A stretch of 64,000 bases of DNA. It comes from Citrobacter freundii (GTDB lineage Bacteria > Bacteroidota > Bacteroidia > Chitinophagales > Chitinophagaceae). Positions 36,970-45,929 of this stretch are shown piece after piece. Location of the stretch: assembly GCA_003243445.1 (NCBI GenBank), contig QFQQ01000001.1:1-64000 (forward strand), written 5' to 3'. The notes beneath the pieces were generated by a model that had not been told where the DNA came from, ran no database searches, and saw only the letters and a program-made list of their open reading frames with translations. Made by a program: the position numbers and the translations under genes. How positions within the stretch are numbered: the stretch's first letter is position 1; each line of letters opens with the position of its first letter.

Positions 36970-37506
36970 TTATAGCCAATTCACAAAAACATAATTCTGA
37001 CGCACCTTATCCCACTTAAAAACCGATCTTGTAAATGACATTTTCCTGATCTTCTCACAAAACGCCTGATTCCCGCTGAACGCCGCCAACAGTTCCCGTT
37101 TACCAAGATGATGAACCGGCGTAACCGGGGACACACTGAAGTAATGCCGGGTACGTATTCCCTCCGACTGGCCCGTTCCCGGTACGCTATACAAACAGAT
37201 CTTATTATTTACAAAATCAACTTTGTAATATTCGCCGTTGAATATCCTCCAATCCTCCCCCGCTTTTCTGAACCCCCAGATATTATCAAAGTAAAAGGTA
37301 TCGCGCCTTTCCGAAACTTCTATCACGAGATAGTTCTTCCTGTTATCGTTTAGATTGCCCTTCGCATGTGCAAACGCATCTATCAGGCGATGACGGAGAA
37401 AGGCTGAATCAGAAAGATAAACGCCATTAGCTTCAATCGAAGCAGTTGTTTGGGCAATTGCGCCCATACTGATCAATATCAGTGCATACATCATAATAGA
37501 TCTCAT
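36970..37506 (-). CDS. Hypothetical secreted protein at the end of the RND operon
   Basis: The ATG at 37506 gives 178 residues with a signal peptide (MRSIMMYALILISMGAIAQ); a TTG at 37512 would add two. I recognise no family. The mature protein looks beta-rich with many aromatics (DTFYFDNIWGFRKAGEDWRI, KVDFVNNKICLYSVPG). It begins 18 bp after the efflux adaptor stop codon, in the same direction, so it is probably co-transcribed and periplasmic or envelope-bound. Confidence 0.7.
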   Translation of the reverse strand: MRSIMMYALILISMGAIAQTTASIEANGVYLSDSAFLRHRLIDAFAHAKGNLNDNRKNYLVIEVSERRDTFYFDNIWGFRKAGEDWRIFNGEYYKVDFVNNKICLYSVPGTGQSEGIRTRHYFSVSPVTPVHHLGKRELLAAFSGNQAFCEKIRKMSFTRSVFKWDKVRQNYVFVNWL

Positions 37507-37524
37507 AAACAACTTTTTTAAGAG

Positions 37525-38610
37525 TTACCTGATCTTTGTTCCTTCCGGCACCTCGTCCGTCGCATGCAGCAAGATCTCATCGCCGTTTGCGAGCTCACCA
37601 AACACTTCAGTGGAATCTTTTGTCCGTAAGCCCTCCTGTATATTGATGAACTTTGCCTTGCCATCACGGATCGCAATCACATATTGCCGTTCTGTGGATC
37701 GTACAATAGCGTGATTGGGGATCAGCAATGATTTTGCTTCAGACAACAACGGGATCTTGACCTCCGCATACATACCCGGTTTCAATTGCTGGCTTTTATT
37801 ATCAAGATCGATCTCGATGGCTTCCGACCGGAGATTTGTCAATGTATTGGCGGATCTGCTGATACTGGCCTTATGTTCATCACCCGGCATGGCATTGAAT
37901 ACAAAGCTCACAGGGCTTTTCAGATCCACTTTATCAACATAAGCTTCGGGAATATACACTTCCAGGCGAAGCTTTTCCAGATGCTGCAAGACCAGCATTG
38001 GCTGATCATTGGACTTGCTGCCCGGGCCAACAAGGGCACCCGCGGAAATATTCCGCTGTGTGATCACTCCATTAAAAGGCGCAACGATCGTCAGATAGCT
38101 TTCGATGTTCTTCATCGATTCAACATTTGATTTCTCAGACGACACTATCGCATCGTCCGCTTTCATTCTGGATAATGCTATATCAAGATCCAGCGGTGCC
38201 ACGGCACCGGCCTCTTTAGCCGCTTCTTTCAAACGCCGGTACTTCTCTTTACTTGCCGCAGCGTTCTCCTGAGATTGTACATATTTTGACATCGCGGACT
38301 GTAATGCCGAACGTAGTTCCGGTGCGTCCAGCGTCACCAGCACCTGTCCTTTACGGACACGGGTACCGCGATCAACCAGCACATCGTTTACAAATCCGTT
38401 TACCTTTCCATAGATATTCACTTCTTCAAATGGCTTTAACTGCCCCGGCAGTTTTACATAGCTGGCAAGCGGCTGCTCGATCACCTTTCCCGTCTCGTAC
38501 CTGCTTTGCGGCCCTGATTCAGCTTTTCCGGTCATGTCCTTAGGCTTTTCATTTCCACCACAGGCGGAAAGCAATAAGGCTGAGATCGTAATGCAAAAAA
38601 TATATTTCAT
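37525..38610 (-). CDS. RND efflux periplasmic adaptor (membrane fusion) lipoprotein
   Basis: I start at the ATG at 38610 (361 residues), where a lipoprotein signal begins (MKYIFCITISALLLSACGG); an upstream ATG at 38652 overlaps the pump gene. Domains: barrel-sandwich hybrid/lipoyl-like halves (VNIYGKVNGFVNDVLVDRGTRVRKGQ and VAPFNGVITQRNISAGALV, flanking a coiled-coil hairpin at about 100-160), beta-barrel and membrane-proximal domain. It links the RND pump to the TolC channel. It lies 19 bp downstream of the pump gene, in a TolC-RND-adaptor order that is the reverse of the common adaptor-first order. Confidence 0.92.
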   Translation of the reverse strand: MKYIFCITISALLLSACGGNEKPKDMTGKAESGPQSRYETGKVIEQPLASYVKLPGQLKPFEEVNIYGKVNGFVNDVLVDRGTRVRKGQVLVTLDAPELRSALQSAMSKYVQSQENAAASKEKYRRLKEAAKEAGAVAPLDLDIALSRMKADDAIVSSEKSNVESMKNIESYLTIVAPFNGVITQRNISAGALVGPGSKSNDQPMLVLQHLEKLRLEVYIPEAYVDKVDLKSPVSFVFNAMPGDEHKASISRSANTLTNLRSEAIEIDLDNKSQQLKPGMYAEVKIPLLSEAKSLLIPNHAIVRSTERQYVIAIRDGKAKFINIQEGLRTKDSTEVFGELANGDEILLHATDEVPEGTKIR

Positions 38611-38629
38611 TAGTAGCTGTTTTCTGTGT

Positions 38630-41600
38630 TTAATTAACGGTTCCTGTTTCATTATTCTCCGGCATCAATGAAACCGAATGAAGACCCGATTTCTTTTGCG
38701 CCCATGCAAATACATGTGGCAATACAAACAATGCGGCAAGTGTTGAAGCGGCCAGCCCTCCTATCACGGCGCGGCCTAACGGAGCAGATTGCTCACCGGC
38801 TTCCCCCATTCCTGATGCCATCGGGATCATCCCGGCGATCATTGCAAAGCTTGTCATGAGGATCGGCCTCAACCTGATGGATGCACTGGTGACCGCAGCC
38901 TTCTCAGCATCACGGTACCTGATGCGTAAGGTTTCCGCATTCGTAACGATAAGGATAGCATTCGCCACCGACACACCGGTCGACATGATCATTCCCATAT
39001 ATGATTGAAGATTGAGCGTTGAACCAGTCAGCAATAACATGATCAGTGAACCTGCGATGACCGCCGGAATGGTTGATAAAACTGTCAGCGATAATTTCAC
39101 CGATTGATAATTCGCCGCCAGCAAAAGAAAGATCACCAGGATGGCGAAGCCCAGGCCCATTTGCAAACTGTCCAGCGTTTCTGTCAGCAAACTTGATACG
39201 CCTTTCACTTCCGTCTTCATCCCCTTCGGCGGATCACCAAGACCGTGTAATACTTTATTGACCGCATCCGTAGCTGCACCAAGATCTTTTTGATGAATAT
39301 TTGCACTCACCGTCAGGAATCTTCTTGGTCCCGCACGATCATATTCACCAGGAACAAAATCGGTACTGAAACTCGCGATCTCTCCCAACACAGGGCTTGA
39401 TTGTCCCTTCACCAACGGGATCTCCCTTAACTCATCCATCGTATTCATCACATACTCGGGCACCTGCACCTGTACCTGGTAAGTATAGGCTTTCTCTTCA
39501 TCCAGCCATTGATTCTTTTCTGTAAAACGGCTTGATGAAGTGCTTGCCGTAACGGATCTCGCGATGTCCTGCACATTCAATCCTAATTGCGCCGCCTTGA
39601 TCCGGTCAATACGGATCGTCACAACAGGGAACTTCAATGGCTGCGCGATCTGTACATCACGCAGAAACGGTACCGCACGTAACTTCGATACGATCTGTCC
39701 CGCATACTTCTCCAGTTCTTTCATGTCACGGCCTGATACACGTACTTCAATCGGCGTTGAAGCACCCTGGCTCATGATCTTCTCCGTAAGATCGATCGGT
39801 TCAAAACTGATACGAAGCTCAGGAAGACTATGCGCGATATTCTTGCGAAGCGTCTCCTTCAGATCGTCCATATTCACATGATAATCCTCTGACAGGTTTA
39901 CCTGCAATACAGCTTCATGCGTACCGGTATTAAAAATGTAAAGATTGCTGGTACCATAACTGCTCGGGATCAATCCAACATACGCAGAACTGACCGCCAC
40001 ATGATGATCCACGGTTGTGTCAATGATCTTCAATACCTGCCGCAGCTTTTCTTCTGTCCGCTCCAGCCTTGTTCCATCCGGTTCCTTGATACGCACCTGG
40101 AACTGACCATTATTCAGCTTCGGCATCATATCTTTCCCGATCCATAAAAAACTACCGGCGGCAAGTGCCGCAACCAGCACTAAATACCCGGCCAATATCC
40201 ATCGTTTACGCGGCATATTCTTGTTAAGCACCCGTATATACCGAAGCTTCACGCGTTCGAAAAAATCATTTTTCTGCGGCTCTTTTGTTTCGTGCTGCAA
40301 ATGCTCATCCACCTGCCTGCCCTCACTTTCATCCAGCACCTGAGCGGCATGCGCATGCAATTGCCCGTGATGATACTGGTACTTCTCCGCTTTGATCATC
40401 CAGTTGGAGAGAATGGGAACGATCGTGAGCGCAGCTATATAGGAGACGATCATGGTGAAGCCGATAGATAGCGACAGGGGGAGAAACATCGCCTTCGGCA
40501 CACCCGTCATCATAAATGACGGAGCAAAAACAGCGAGGATGCAAAGCAGGATCAGCAACAACGGGAATGCCACTTCGTTGCTCGCATCATATATCGCCAG
40601 CCGTTTATTCTTTCCCATCTCCAGGTGCTGATGTATGTTCTCGATCGTCACCGTTGCCTGGTCCACCAGGATGCCGATCGCAAGAGCAAGACCGCTAAGC
40701 GTCATGATATTGATCGTTTGCCCGAACAAACTCATCAGCAACACACCGATCAGGATAGAAACAGGAATGGTGATCACCACGATCAGGCTGCTCCGCAGAT
40801 CGCGCAAAAAAAGCAATACCATCAACCCGGTAAGCAATGCACCAAGCAAACCTTCCGACATAAGACTCTTCACCGCGTTGATCACAAACACGGACTGATC
40901 AAATTCATACGAGAGCTTTACATCGTCGGGTAACAGGCTTTGCATTTCCGGCAACTTCTTCTTCAGGTTCTGCACCACATCCCAGGTGGAAGCGTCAGCC
41001 GTTTTTACGACCGGGATATATACGGAGCGTTTACCGTTGATCAATGCATAGTCGACCGTAACGTCAGCCGCGTCTGCCACCCGCGCAATATCTTTGATCA
41101 ATACAGGCACACCGTTTTTTGAGATCACCGGAATATCACCAAATTCATCCACCTGCTGGATCAACGTGTTGATCGTTGTCAGGTACATTGAATTATCCAA
41201 TCGCAGGTTTCCGGAAGGCGACATCACATTGAACTTTGCCAGTGCACTCACTACTTCGTCGGGTGTAAGATTATAGCTGCGCAATTTATTCGGATCTACA
41301 TTCACCGTGATCGCACGCGAGTTCGCTCCAAACGGTGGAGGTGCGGACAAACCCGGGATCGCACCAAATGCCGGGCGGACGCGGGTTGCAGCCAGATCAT
41401 AAATTTCTTTCAGACTTCTTGATTTACCTGAGATCACCAATTGCCCGATCGGCAGGGATGACGCATCAAAGCGTACCACCTGTGGCGGCAATGCTCCCGG
41501 TGGAAAGAATTTCATGGCCCGGTTCACCTGCAAAGCCACCTGTGCAGAAGCTTCGGCCATATCCGTATTTTCATAAAAACTCAGTTTGAGCATGGTCAAC

Positions 41601-41860
41601 CCCTGTATGTTCTTGGCGGTGATATTCTTCACTCCATTCACATAAAGGAACTGATCCTGCAATCTCGTGGAGAAGAAACCTTCCATCTGTTGCGCAGACA
41701 TGCCACCGTAAGACTCGATCACATAGATCGTCGGAAGGTTCAGTTTGGGAAATATATCAACCGGCATTTTCACTACCGCCATCACAGAAAAGATCAGCAG
41801 GCTGACCGTGATGACCACCGCAGTGACCGGCCGTTTCAATGCAGAAGAAACAAAAGACAT
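38630..41860 (-). CDS. RND family multidrug/solute efflux pump
   Basis: A 1076-residue inner-membrane pump of the AcrB/MdtBC type. It has the classic start (SALKRPVTAVVITVSLLIFSVMAV), periplasmic porter domains in both halves, twelve membrane helices, and conserved helix motifs (GLALAIGILVDQATVTIENIHQHLE, and the second-half equivalent MIMSTGVSVANAILIVTN). It lacks the CusA-type Met triad that I can recognise, so a metal pump is not supported. The gene starts 8 bp after the TolC-like gene. Substrate unknown. Confidence 0.92.
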   Translation of the reverse strand: MSFVSSALKRPVTAVVITVSLLIFSVMAVVKMPVDIFPKLNLPTIYVIESYGGMSAQQMEGFFSTRLQDQFLYVNGVKNITAKNIQGLTMLKLSFYENTDMAEASAQVALQVNRAMKFFPPGALPPQVVRFDASSLPIGQLVISGKSRSLKEIYDLAATRVRPAFGAIPGLSAPPPFGANSRAITVNVDPNKLRSYNLTPDEVVSALAKFNVMSPSGNLRLDNSMYLTTINTLIQQVDEFGDIPVISKNGVPVLIKDIARVADAADVTVDYALINGKRSVYIPVVKTADASTWDVVQNLKKKLPEMQSLLPDDVKLSYEFDQSVFVINAVKSLMSEGLLGALLTGLMVLLFLRDLRSSLIVVITIPVSILIGVLLMSLFGQTINIMTLSGLALAIGILVDQATVTIENIHQHLEMGKNKRLAIYDASNEVAFPLLLILLCILAVFAPSFMMTGVPKAMFLPLSLSIGFTMIVSYIAALTIVPILSNWMIKAEKYQYHHGQLHAHAAQVLDESEGRQVDEHLQHETKEPQKNDFFERVKLRYIRVLNKNMPRKRWILAGYLVLVAALAAGSFLWIGKDMMPKLNNGQFQVRIKEPDGTRLERTEEKLRQVLKIIDTTVDHHVAVSSAYVGLIPSSYGTSNLYIFNTGTHEAVLQVNLSEDYHVNMDDLKETLRKNIAHSLPELRISFEPIDLTEKIMSQGASTPIEVRVSGRDMKELEKYAGQIVSKLRAVPFLRDVQIAQPLKFPVVTIRIDRIKAAQLGLNVQDIARSVTASTSSSRFTEKNQWLDEEKAYTYQVQVQVPEYVMNTMDELREIPLVKGQSSPVLGEIASFSTDFVPGEYDRAGPRRFLTVSANIHQKDLGAATDAVNKVLHGLGDPPKGMKTEVKGVSSLLTETLDSLQMGLGFAILVIFLLLAANYQSVKLSLTVLSTIPAVIAGSLIMLLLTGSTLNLQSYMGMIMSTGVSVANAILIVTNAETLRIRYRDAEKAAVTSASIRLRPILMTSFAMIAGMIPMASGMGEAGEQSAPLGRAVIGGLAASTLAALFVLPHVFAWAQKKSGLHSVSLMPENNETGTVN

Positions 41861-41868
41861 GGCTTGAA

Positions 41869-43269
41869 TTATTTTAATGAATTGAGCAGCGCATCAATTC
41901 CGTTCTCATTCACTGCTTTTTGCAATAGCGCTTTACAATAGTTGTAGTTGGCATTCGTGTAATCCGTCTCCGCACGGTAAAGAATGCTTACCGCGGCATT
42001 CAGGTCCACGATATTCGTCAGGCCATTTTTATACAATGACAGCTTTTGGCGATAAGCCGCCTGTGCCGCTTCCAGCTGATGCGGGATCTCCTGCAAACGC
42101 TGACGGGAGATCTCCAGCTCTGTATCGATCTGGCGGATACTAAGGGAAAGCAATTGTTGCTGTTCGCTCAGTTGCTTCGCGGAAAGGTCCGTTGCAGCTT
42201 TCTGAACATTCAATTGCAGCTTCTTTCGCTTCAGATCAAAAATGTTATAGGTAACGCCGACACCAACCAGGTAATTCCCGCGTTCGAAACCAATCCCCTT
42301 TGATAATGCGCGGAACTCATCCGCCGCACTCACACTGGAACCCCTGCCCCACACCGCTCCCTGCAGGGAAAGTTTTGGATTATAGCTTTTCCTGATCAGT
42401 TCTTCTTTGGCCAGGCTGTTTGAGTAAGCAGATTTATAATACAGGATCGTAGGATGAGAAGCCGTATCTTCCGCATCGCTCAGGTTCTGTGCGCTTGCAG
42501 TATAGTAACTCAATAATTCAGCGGTAAAATTTGTATCGGGACGGATCTTATCCGCATCAAGCCTGCTCATGGCCGACAGCAACAATTGCACCTGCCTGAA
42601 TTGATTGGACAATTCAAGATAGTTGAGCCTCGACTTGGACAACTCCGCTTCCGCAATGCTTGTATCCACTCCGGCAATGATCCCGCTCTTCGCCAGTGAT
42701 TGTATCGACTTCCTGATCTCACTGTTCCGTTCAATATTCAATGACTGAATGGAAAGAAGATTGTTCAGCCGGAGCAATTGAAGATAATAATTGATGGTAT
42801 ACGCCTGCAGATCATACTTACTTCTTGCAAAGCGGGATTGCTCAAGCTCCAGCTCTGCATGAGCCGCATGCTGCTCTGCTTCATATTTTCCGAAATTATA
42901 GAACTCCCAGTCAAAGCTCGCGATCCCAAGATCGCCCAGCACCGTACTTGAATTTCCTTCCACGCGGACCCGCGAATTGGAAGGCACGATGCCATAAGTA
43001 AAATAACCACCGGGAAGATTGTTGTTGGTGCCCGCATCCACCTGGTAACTCAGGCGGGCATTGGGCAAACGATTGCCTCTTGTTGCCGCTTCCTGCAGCT
43101 GCCTGATCCTGATCGCCGCAGAATCCGTTTGCAGCGAAGGGGCATTGGCACTCACCGCTCCCAGCAGATCTTTCAGATTGATTTGATCATCCTGCGAAAA
43201 GCAATTCGTACAAACCAATGCAAGCAGCAGTATGACACATATACTGCGGCATGTAAGTTTATTGCACAT
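41869..43269 (-). CDS. TolC family outer-membrane efflux channel
   Basis: The ATG at 43269 (466 residues) directly precedes a signal peptide (ICVILLLALVCTNCFSQ). The body shows two TolC-type repeats rich in helical heptads (about 35-240 and 250-460), with the typical strings ANAPSLQTDSAAIRIRQ and YKNGLTNIVDLNAAVSILYRAE near the second helical hairpin end. It forms the outer-membrane exit duct for the RND pump whose gene follows by 8 bp. Confidence 0.9.
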   Translation of the reverse strand: MCNKLTCRSICVILLLALVCTNCFSQDDQINLKDLLGAVSANAPSLQTDSAAIRIRQLQEAATRGNRLPNARLSYQVDAGTNNNLPGGYFTYGIVPSNSRVRVEGNSSTVLGDLGIASFDWEFYNFGKYEAEQHAAHAELELEQSRFARSKYDLQAYTINYYLQLLRLNNLLSIQSLNIERNSEIRKSIQSLAKSGIIAGVDTSIAEAELSKSRLNYLELSNQFRQVQLLLSAMSRLDADKIRPDTNFTAELLSYYTASAQNLSDAEDTASHPTILYYKSAYSNSLAKEELIRKSYNPKLSLQGAVWGRGSSVSAADEFRALSKGIGFERGNYLVGVGVTYNIFDLKRKKLQLNVQKAATDLSAKQLSEQQQLLSLSIRQIDTELEISRQRLQEIPHQLEAAQAAYRQKLSLYKNGLTNIVDLNAAVSILYRAETDYTNANYNYCKALLQKAVNENGIDALLNSLK

Positions 43270-43358
43270 GTAAAAATGAGTTGGTAGTGGCCACCCACGC
43301 ATACGGGTTTAAAGCACCACTGGCGGGTGATCCGTTAAAAGATTAAAAGAGAAGAAGA

Positions 43359-43742
43359 TCAGCAGGCTGCAGGAGGACCACGCCGTTGGGCAAACGGGTG
43401 ATATTGCTGACGGAAAAAAGGATCATCCCGGTGTTCCGCTACCAGGCTGATGAACCTGAACGCAGCAGATGGCAATACCGGCGCTTGTACCGTGTAAAAA
43501 TGACCGGGGGAATAACGTTTGTTCAGCCTTGTGGTAAGGGATGCCTTGCGGTCAGTACTTTCTTTCAGCGAAACTTTCCCAATACCGGAAGCAGCTTTCC
43601 CAACTGAATAAGCGGCTGTCCCCGACGAATTGATCTCAACGGAATTATACCGCAGATTCAGCTGGACCGCAAAAAACAGCACATACAAAACGCACAGCGA
43701 CAGCCGGGAAACCATGGTCTTTGTGCGAAAAAGTTTGTGCAT
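43359..43742 (-). CDS. Hypothetical small membrane-anchored or secreted protein leading the RND operon
   Basis: A 127-residue protein with an N-terminal hydrophobic segment (LSLCVLYVLFFAVQLNLRYNS, from about residue 14). The rest is polar with the stretch LTTRLNKRYSPGHFYTVQ (about 69-86), which resembles small proteins that precede RND operons in Bacteroidota, though I cannot name the family. It ends in QRRGPPAAC. It lies 89 bp upstream of the TolC-like gene on the same strand, so it is probably the first gene of the operon. Confidence 0.6.
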   Translation of the reverse strand: MHKLFRTKTMVSRLSLCVLYVLFFAVQLNLRYNSVEINSSGTAAYSVGKAASGIGKVSLKESTDRKASLTTRLNKRYSPGHFYTVQAPVLPSAAFRFISLVAEHRDDPFFRQQYHPFAQRRGPPAAC

Positions 43743-43910
43743 AAATTAAAGGTATTGAAAAAGCCTTGTCCGGATGATTTTTCTTTGCGCATTAACCTGC
43801 GGTTAGAAATCCGGGGGGAAGGTTACGGGCTTGGACGATGGTAAAGTTGAGAAGGATGCATGGCAACAGAGAATTCAAAATAATAGTTCGACGTCTGATA
43901 AAAGTTGTCA

Positions 43911-44225
43911 CAATGACGCAAAGATCTTTTATTGGAACATTGTTGAACGCGCATTCTATTCCCACGATTAAAATTCAATGTCGTTTAGTTAGCAAAACCT
44001 GCCTGAATTGCCTGGCGTATGGCCCCCTCTAAATCTCCCCCCAAGGGGGAGACTTTGCACATTCTTTTTAAATCTAGTATCGAGACTTATTGGACATTAA
44101 TATTCTATATCTGGTGACAGTTCTTTTATCAGACTGTTCCAAGTCTCCCCCTTGGGGCTAATCGCATTCCGTCTGTTCGCGATGTTTATCACAACCGCCG
44201 GTCTTTCGAACAATTCGCCGTTCAA
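43911..44225. repeat. Copy of the 225-bp repeat interrupted by an insertion
   Basis: 43911-43975 matches the end of a 225-bp unit (CAATGACGC...GATCTTTTATTGGA...CCCACGATTAAAATT) and 44155-44225 matches its start (GGGCTAATCGCA...GTTTATCACAACCGCC). The unit's palindrome is broken in the middle by about 179 bp of foreign sequence. The 43743-44256 gap holds no gene. Confidence 0.75.
43976..44154. mobile_element. Insertion element splitting the 225-bp repeat
   Basis: The inserted segment begins CAATGTCGTTTAGTTA, which matches the terminal repeat of the 212-bp element at 55642-55853 except at one position. It then contains the left arm GTATGGCCCCCTCTAAATC...GGGGAGACTT of the hairpin element type seen at 8238-8401; the right arm is truncated after CCCCCTTGG. 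The composite looks like a deleted non-autonomous element. Confidence 0.6.
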
Positions 44226-44256
44226 CAAATCGCTGCTAACAAACTTGTTTACAACA

Positions 44257-44279
44257 AAGGGCGGCTGACAGCCGCCCTT
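44257..44279. terminator. Terminator-like hairpin after the immunity tail
   Basis: AAGGGCGGC-TGA-CAGCCGCCCTT is a GC-rich stem downstream (minus strand) of the immunity gene remnants. The same hairpin with about 50 bp of flanking sequence recurs at 46582-46604, so it was copied along with the modules. Confidence 0.7.
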
Positions 44280-44298
44280 AAATCAAGTTTCATAAACA

Positions 44299-44355
44299 CT
44301 ACAACTTAACGTCCTTCAAATATTTCGGGGCAAATATCTCAGGCAACCTATGATG
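44299..44355 (-). pseudogene. Remnant: last residues of a third immunity-gene copy
   Basis: On the minus strand this stretch reads RLPEIFAPKYLKDVKL-stop, nearly identical to the ends of the two full paralogues at 44372-45070 (RPEVFAAKYLRDVKL) and 46624-47322 (MPEVFAAKYLKDVKL). Nothing upstream in frame continues the protein; the next gene starts immediately. It is a leftover of module recombination or duplication. Confidence 0.75.
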
Positions 44356-44371
44356 TTCCTTTGTCTAAACT

Positions 44372-45070
44372 TTACAACTTAACATCCCGCAAATACTTGG
44401 CGGCAAAAACCTCTGGTCTCTTCTCGTCCGTTCGATCAAATACTGCATCAAAACTTGCCCACTCTTTTTCGATAGCCTCAAAGTTTTTCTCTACCACTTG
44501 CTCATACAGCGGATTCTCAGCAAGGCGTGCAACTATTAATCGCGTAACGAATAAATAAAGCAACGGAGGAAACTGGGTACTTTCCTTTTCCCGAAAATTA
44601 TCCAGACTATTGATCGCCCGATCCAGTGTCCTGATATCCGAATATGATCCGCTAAATTGACCGAATTCATTTGTGTAAAACGAACGAACGCCATCTAATA
44701 TCTGTTTTAACTCCGCTTCCGTACCAAACGGCGGCTGATATTTCCCCGGATTTAAAGGATCTCCTAAAAGAGTGGGGCTAATACCGGTGACATATTTCGG
44801 CACCTGCACTATTTCTCTTCGGATGGGTGTATGCGAATGAATCGTTTGCAATAGGTCAGTGACCATTGGGTAGCCGAGACCAAAACCGAAATCGAAAACA
44901 TAAACATCATAACGGTACACGTGACAAGTAAACTGATAGCTGACATCCGGCATATCCTTTTCCATAATTGCAATCATATCAGCGGGTGTCCGTCCGTTTT
45001 TATAACCCTCTGCCTGTAGAAAAGGTGCAAACTCAGCCTGCACCACCTTTTTTATGTCTTGTTTATTCAT
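44372..45070 (-). CDS. Putative immunity protein, 232 residues (paralogue of the gene at 46624-47322)
   Basis: No family name is certain. The protein is soluble, mixed alpha/beta, with N-terminal NKQDIKKVVQAEF and a C-terminal DRTDEKRPEVFAAKYLRDVKL shared with its paralogue. The two align along their whole length (GYKNGRTPADMIAIMEKD versus GYKKSKTPADVLSIMEKD; VTGISPTLL versus ITGISPGLL; LIVARLAENPLYEQVVEKNF versus LIIARLSDNRQYEEVVNRNF). The immunity call comes from context: it follows within 7 bases a toxin-tail remnant, just as the paralogue follows a nuclease-like toxin tail. Its toxin has been destroyed by a transposase insertion, so it is an orphan. Confidence 0.75.
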   Translation of the reverse strand: MNKQDIKKVVQAEFAPFLQAEGYKNGRTPADMIAIMEKDMPDVSYQFTCHVYRYDVYVFDFGFGLGYPMVTDLLQTIHSHTPIRREIVQVPKYVTGISPTLLGDPLNPGKYQPPFGTEAELKQILDGVRSFYTNEFGQFSGSYSDIRTLDRAINSLDNFREKESTQFPPLLYLFVTRLIVARLAENPLYEQVVEKNFEAIEKEWASFDAVFDRTDEKRPEVFAAKYLRDVKL

Positions 45071-45076
45071 GAGAGT

Positions 45077-45151
45077 TTAATTCCAGCTGTTTGAACTGGG
45101 CGTGAATTTAGTAAAAGTTGCTGATCCGGTAGTTGTGCCATCTCCCGCGCT
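45077..45151 (-). pseudogene. Remnant: C-terminal 24 residues of a toxin module
   Basis: In a frame different from the transposase, this reads SAGDGTTTGSATFTKF then TPSSNSWN-stop. It matches the end of the toxin at 47328 (SAGDGTVNGTPTFTKF, DPVSNTWN). It ends seven bases before the immunity ATG at 45070. So a toxin gene once stood here and lost all but its last 24 codons when the transposase segment came in. Confidence 0.85.
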
Positions 45152-45677
45152 GTTGGATGATCCTGTCCGGATGAGTTTTGATACTTTTACCCCACACAAA
45201 TGTATACCGGTTTGCATTTGCTTCGATCTTTGTTCCATCCGTATACAGCTCTTTAATGTTCAGCAATCCTTCTTCACACAGTAATAATACCACCTGGGTG
45301 AAGATCGGCTGCAGCGTCTTTTGCAACCGCTGACTCCGAAAACGGTTGATCGTATTATGGTCTGGCTTACTCGTGCCGGCCAGCCACATAAAATAGATGT
45401 TCTGACTGACCTGCTCTTCGATACGCCAGCTGCTGTATATATTATTGAAGTAAGCATGCACCAGGATCTTCAATAACATCCGCGGATGATAACTGCTCGT
45501 ACCTCCCGGCTTATATTGACGGACCAGCGCAGTGATGTCCACCTTATCCAATACTTCAGCCACGGTGCGGACAGGATGATTTGCGCTCACTATCTCGTTA
45601 AGATCAGGCGGAAGAAGCATCGCCTGCCGAGAGTCGCTGGTCTTAAAGACCACCTTTAAAGATTTGCCTTTTGCCAT
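45108..45677 (-). pseudogene. Truncated IS1182-type transposase fused out of frame to a toxin tail
   Basis: The first 175 residues match the N-terminal part of IS1182/IS5-like transposases with a DUF772 domain (SSYHPRMLLKILVHAYFNN, WRIEEQVSQNIYFMWLAG, DHNTINRFRSQRL). A complete protein would be near 450-500 residues; the catalytic DDE part is missing. The last 14 residues (from QQRGRWHNY) are translated from the toxin remnant in the wrong frame. The gene is thus broken and its transposition function lost. The right-hand side keeps a terminal hairpin (45782-45810). Confidence 0.85.
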
Positions 45678-45781
45678 GACAGTAAGTTACAGCTCTATAC
45701 AGTTCCGGCAAACCCTTACTTATGTAGATTGGCTGTGCATAAACACCCTAAAAAAACTGAAACGAATGGCTAAAATGAAAA

Positions 45782-45810
45782 AGGCTGCCTCATACTTTTG
45801 AGACAGCCTC
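45782..45810. repeat. Hairpin at the probable 5' end of the IS fragment
   Basis: AGGCTGCCTCA-TACTTT-TGAGACAGCCT is an almost perfect inverted repeat about 105 bp upstream of the transposase start. Such GAGGCTGTCTCA sequences are usual at the ends of IS1182-group elements. The remaining 45811-45929 holds nothing I recognise. Confidence 0.5.
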
Positions 45811-45929
45811 TTGCATCAAGCAGGAGACGATCAAATTTAGTCGCCAACTATGGCTAACTTCGTCGAAGATTAATTTATAAAATAACAAAACAACTGACAG
45901 TAGAACTCGTTTCTATCACCGAAACTTAC

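Noticed and set aside
36235..37019. Several 67-73-residue frames on both strands (AHNFNCGW..., TNTSSMTRG...)
   Set aside because: They repeat with the 225-bp unit on both strands and encode the palindromes; most likely non-coding.
43838..44032. 64-residue plus-strand frame
   Set aside because: It lies over the interrupted 225-bp repeat and the inserted element; no protein features.
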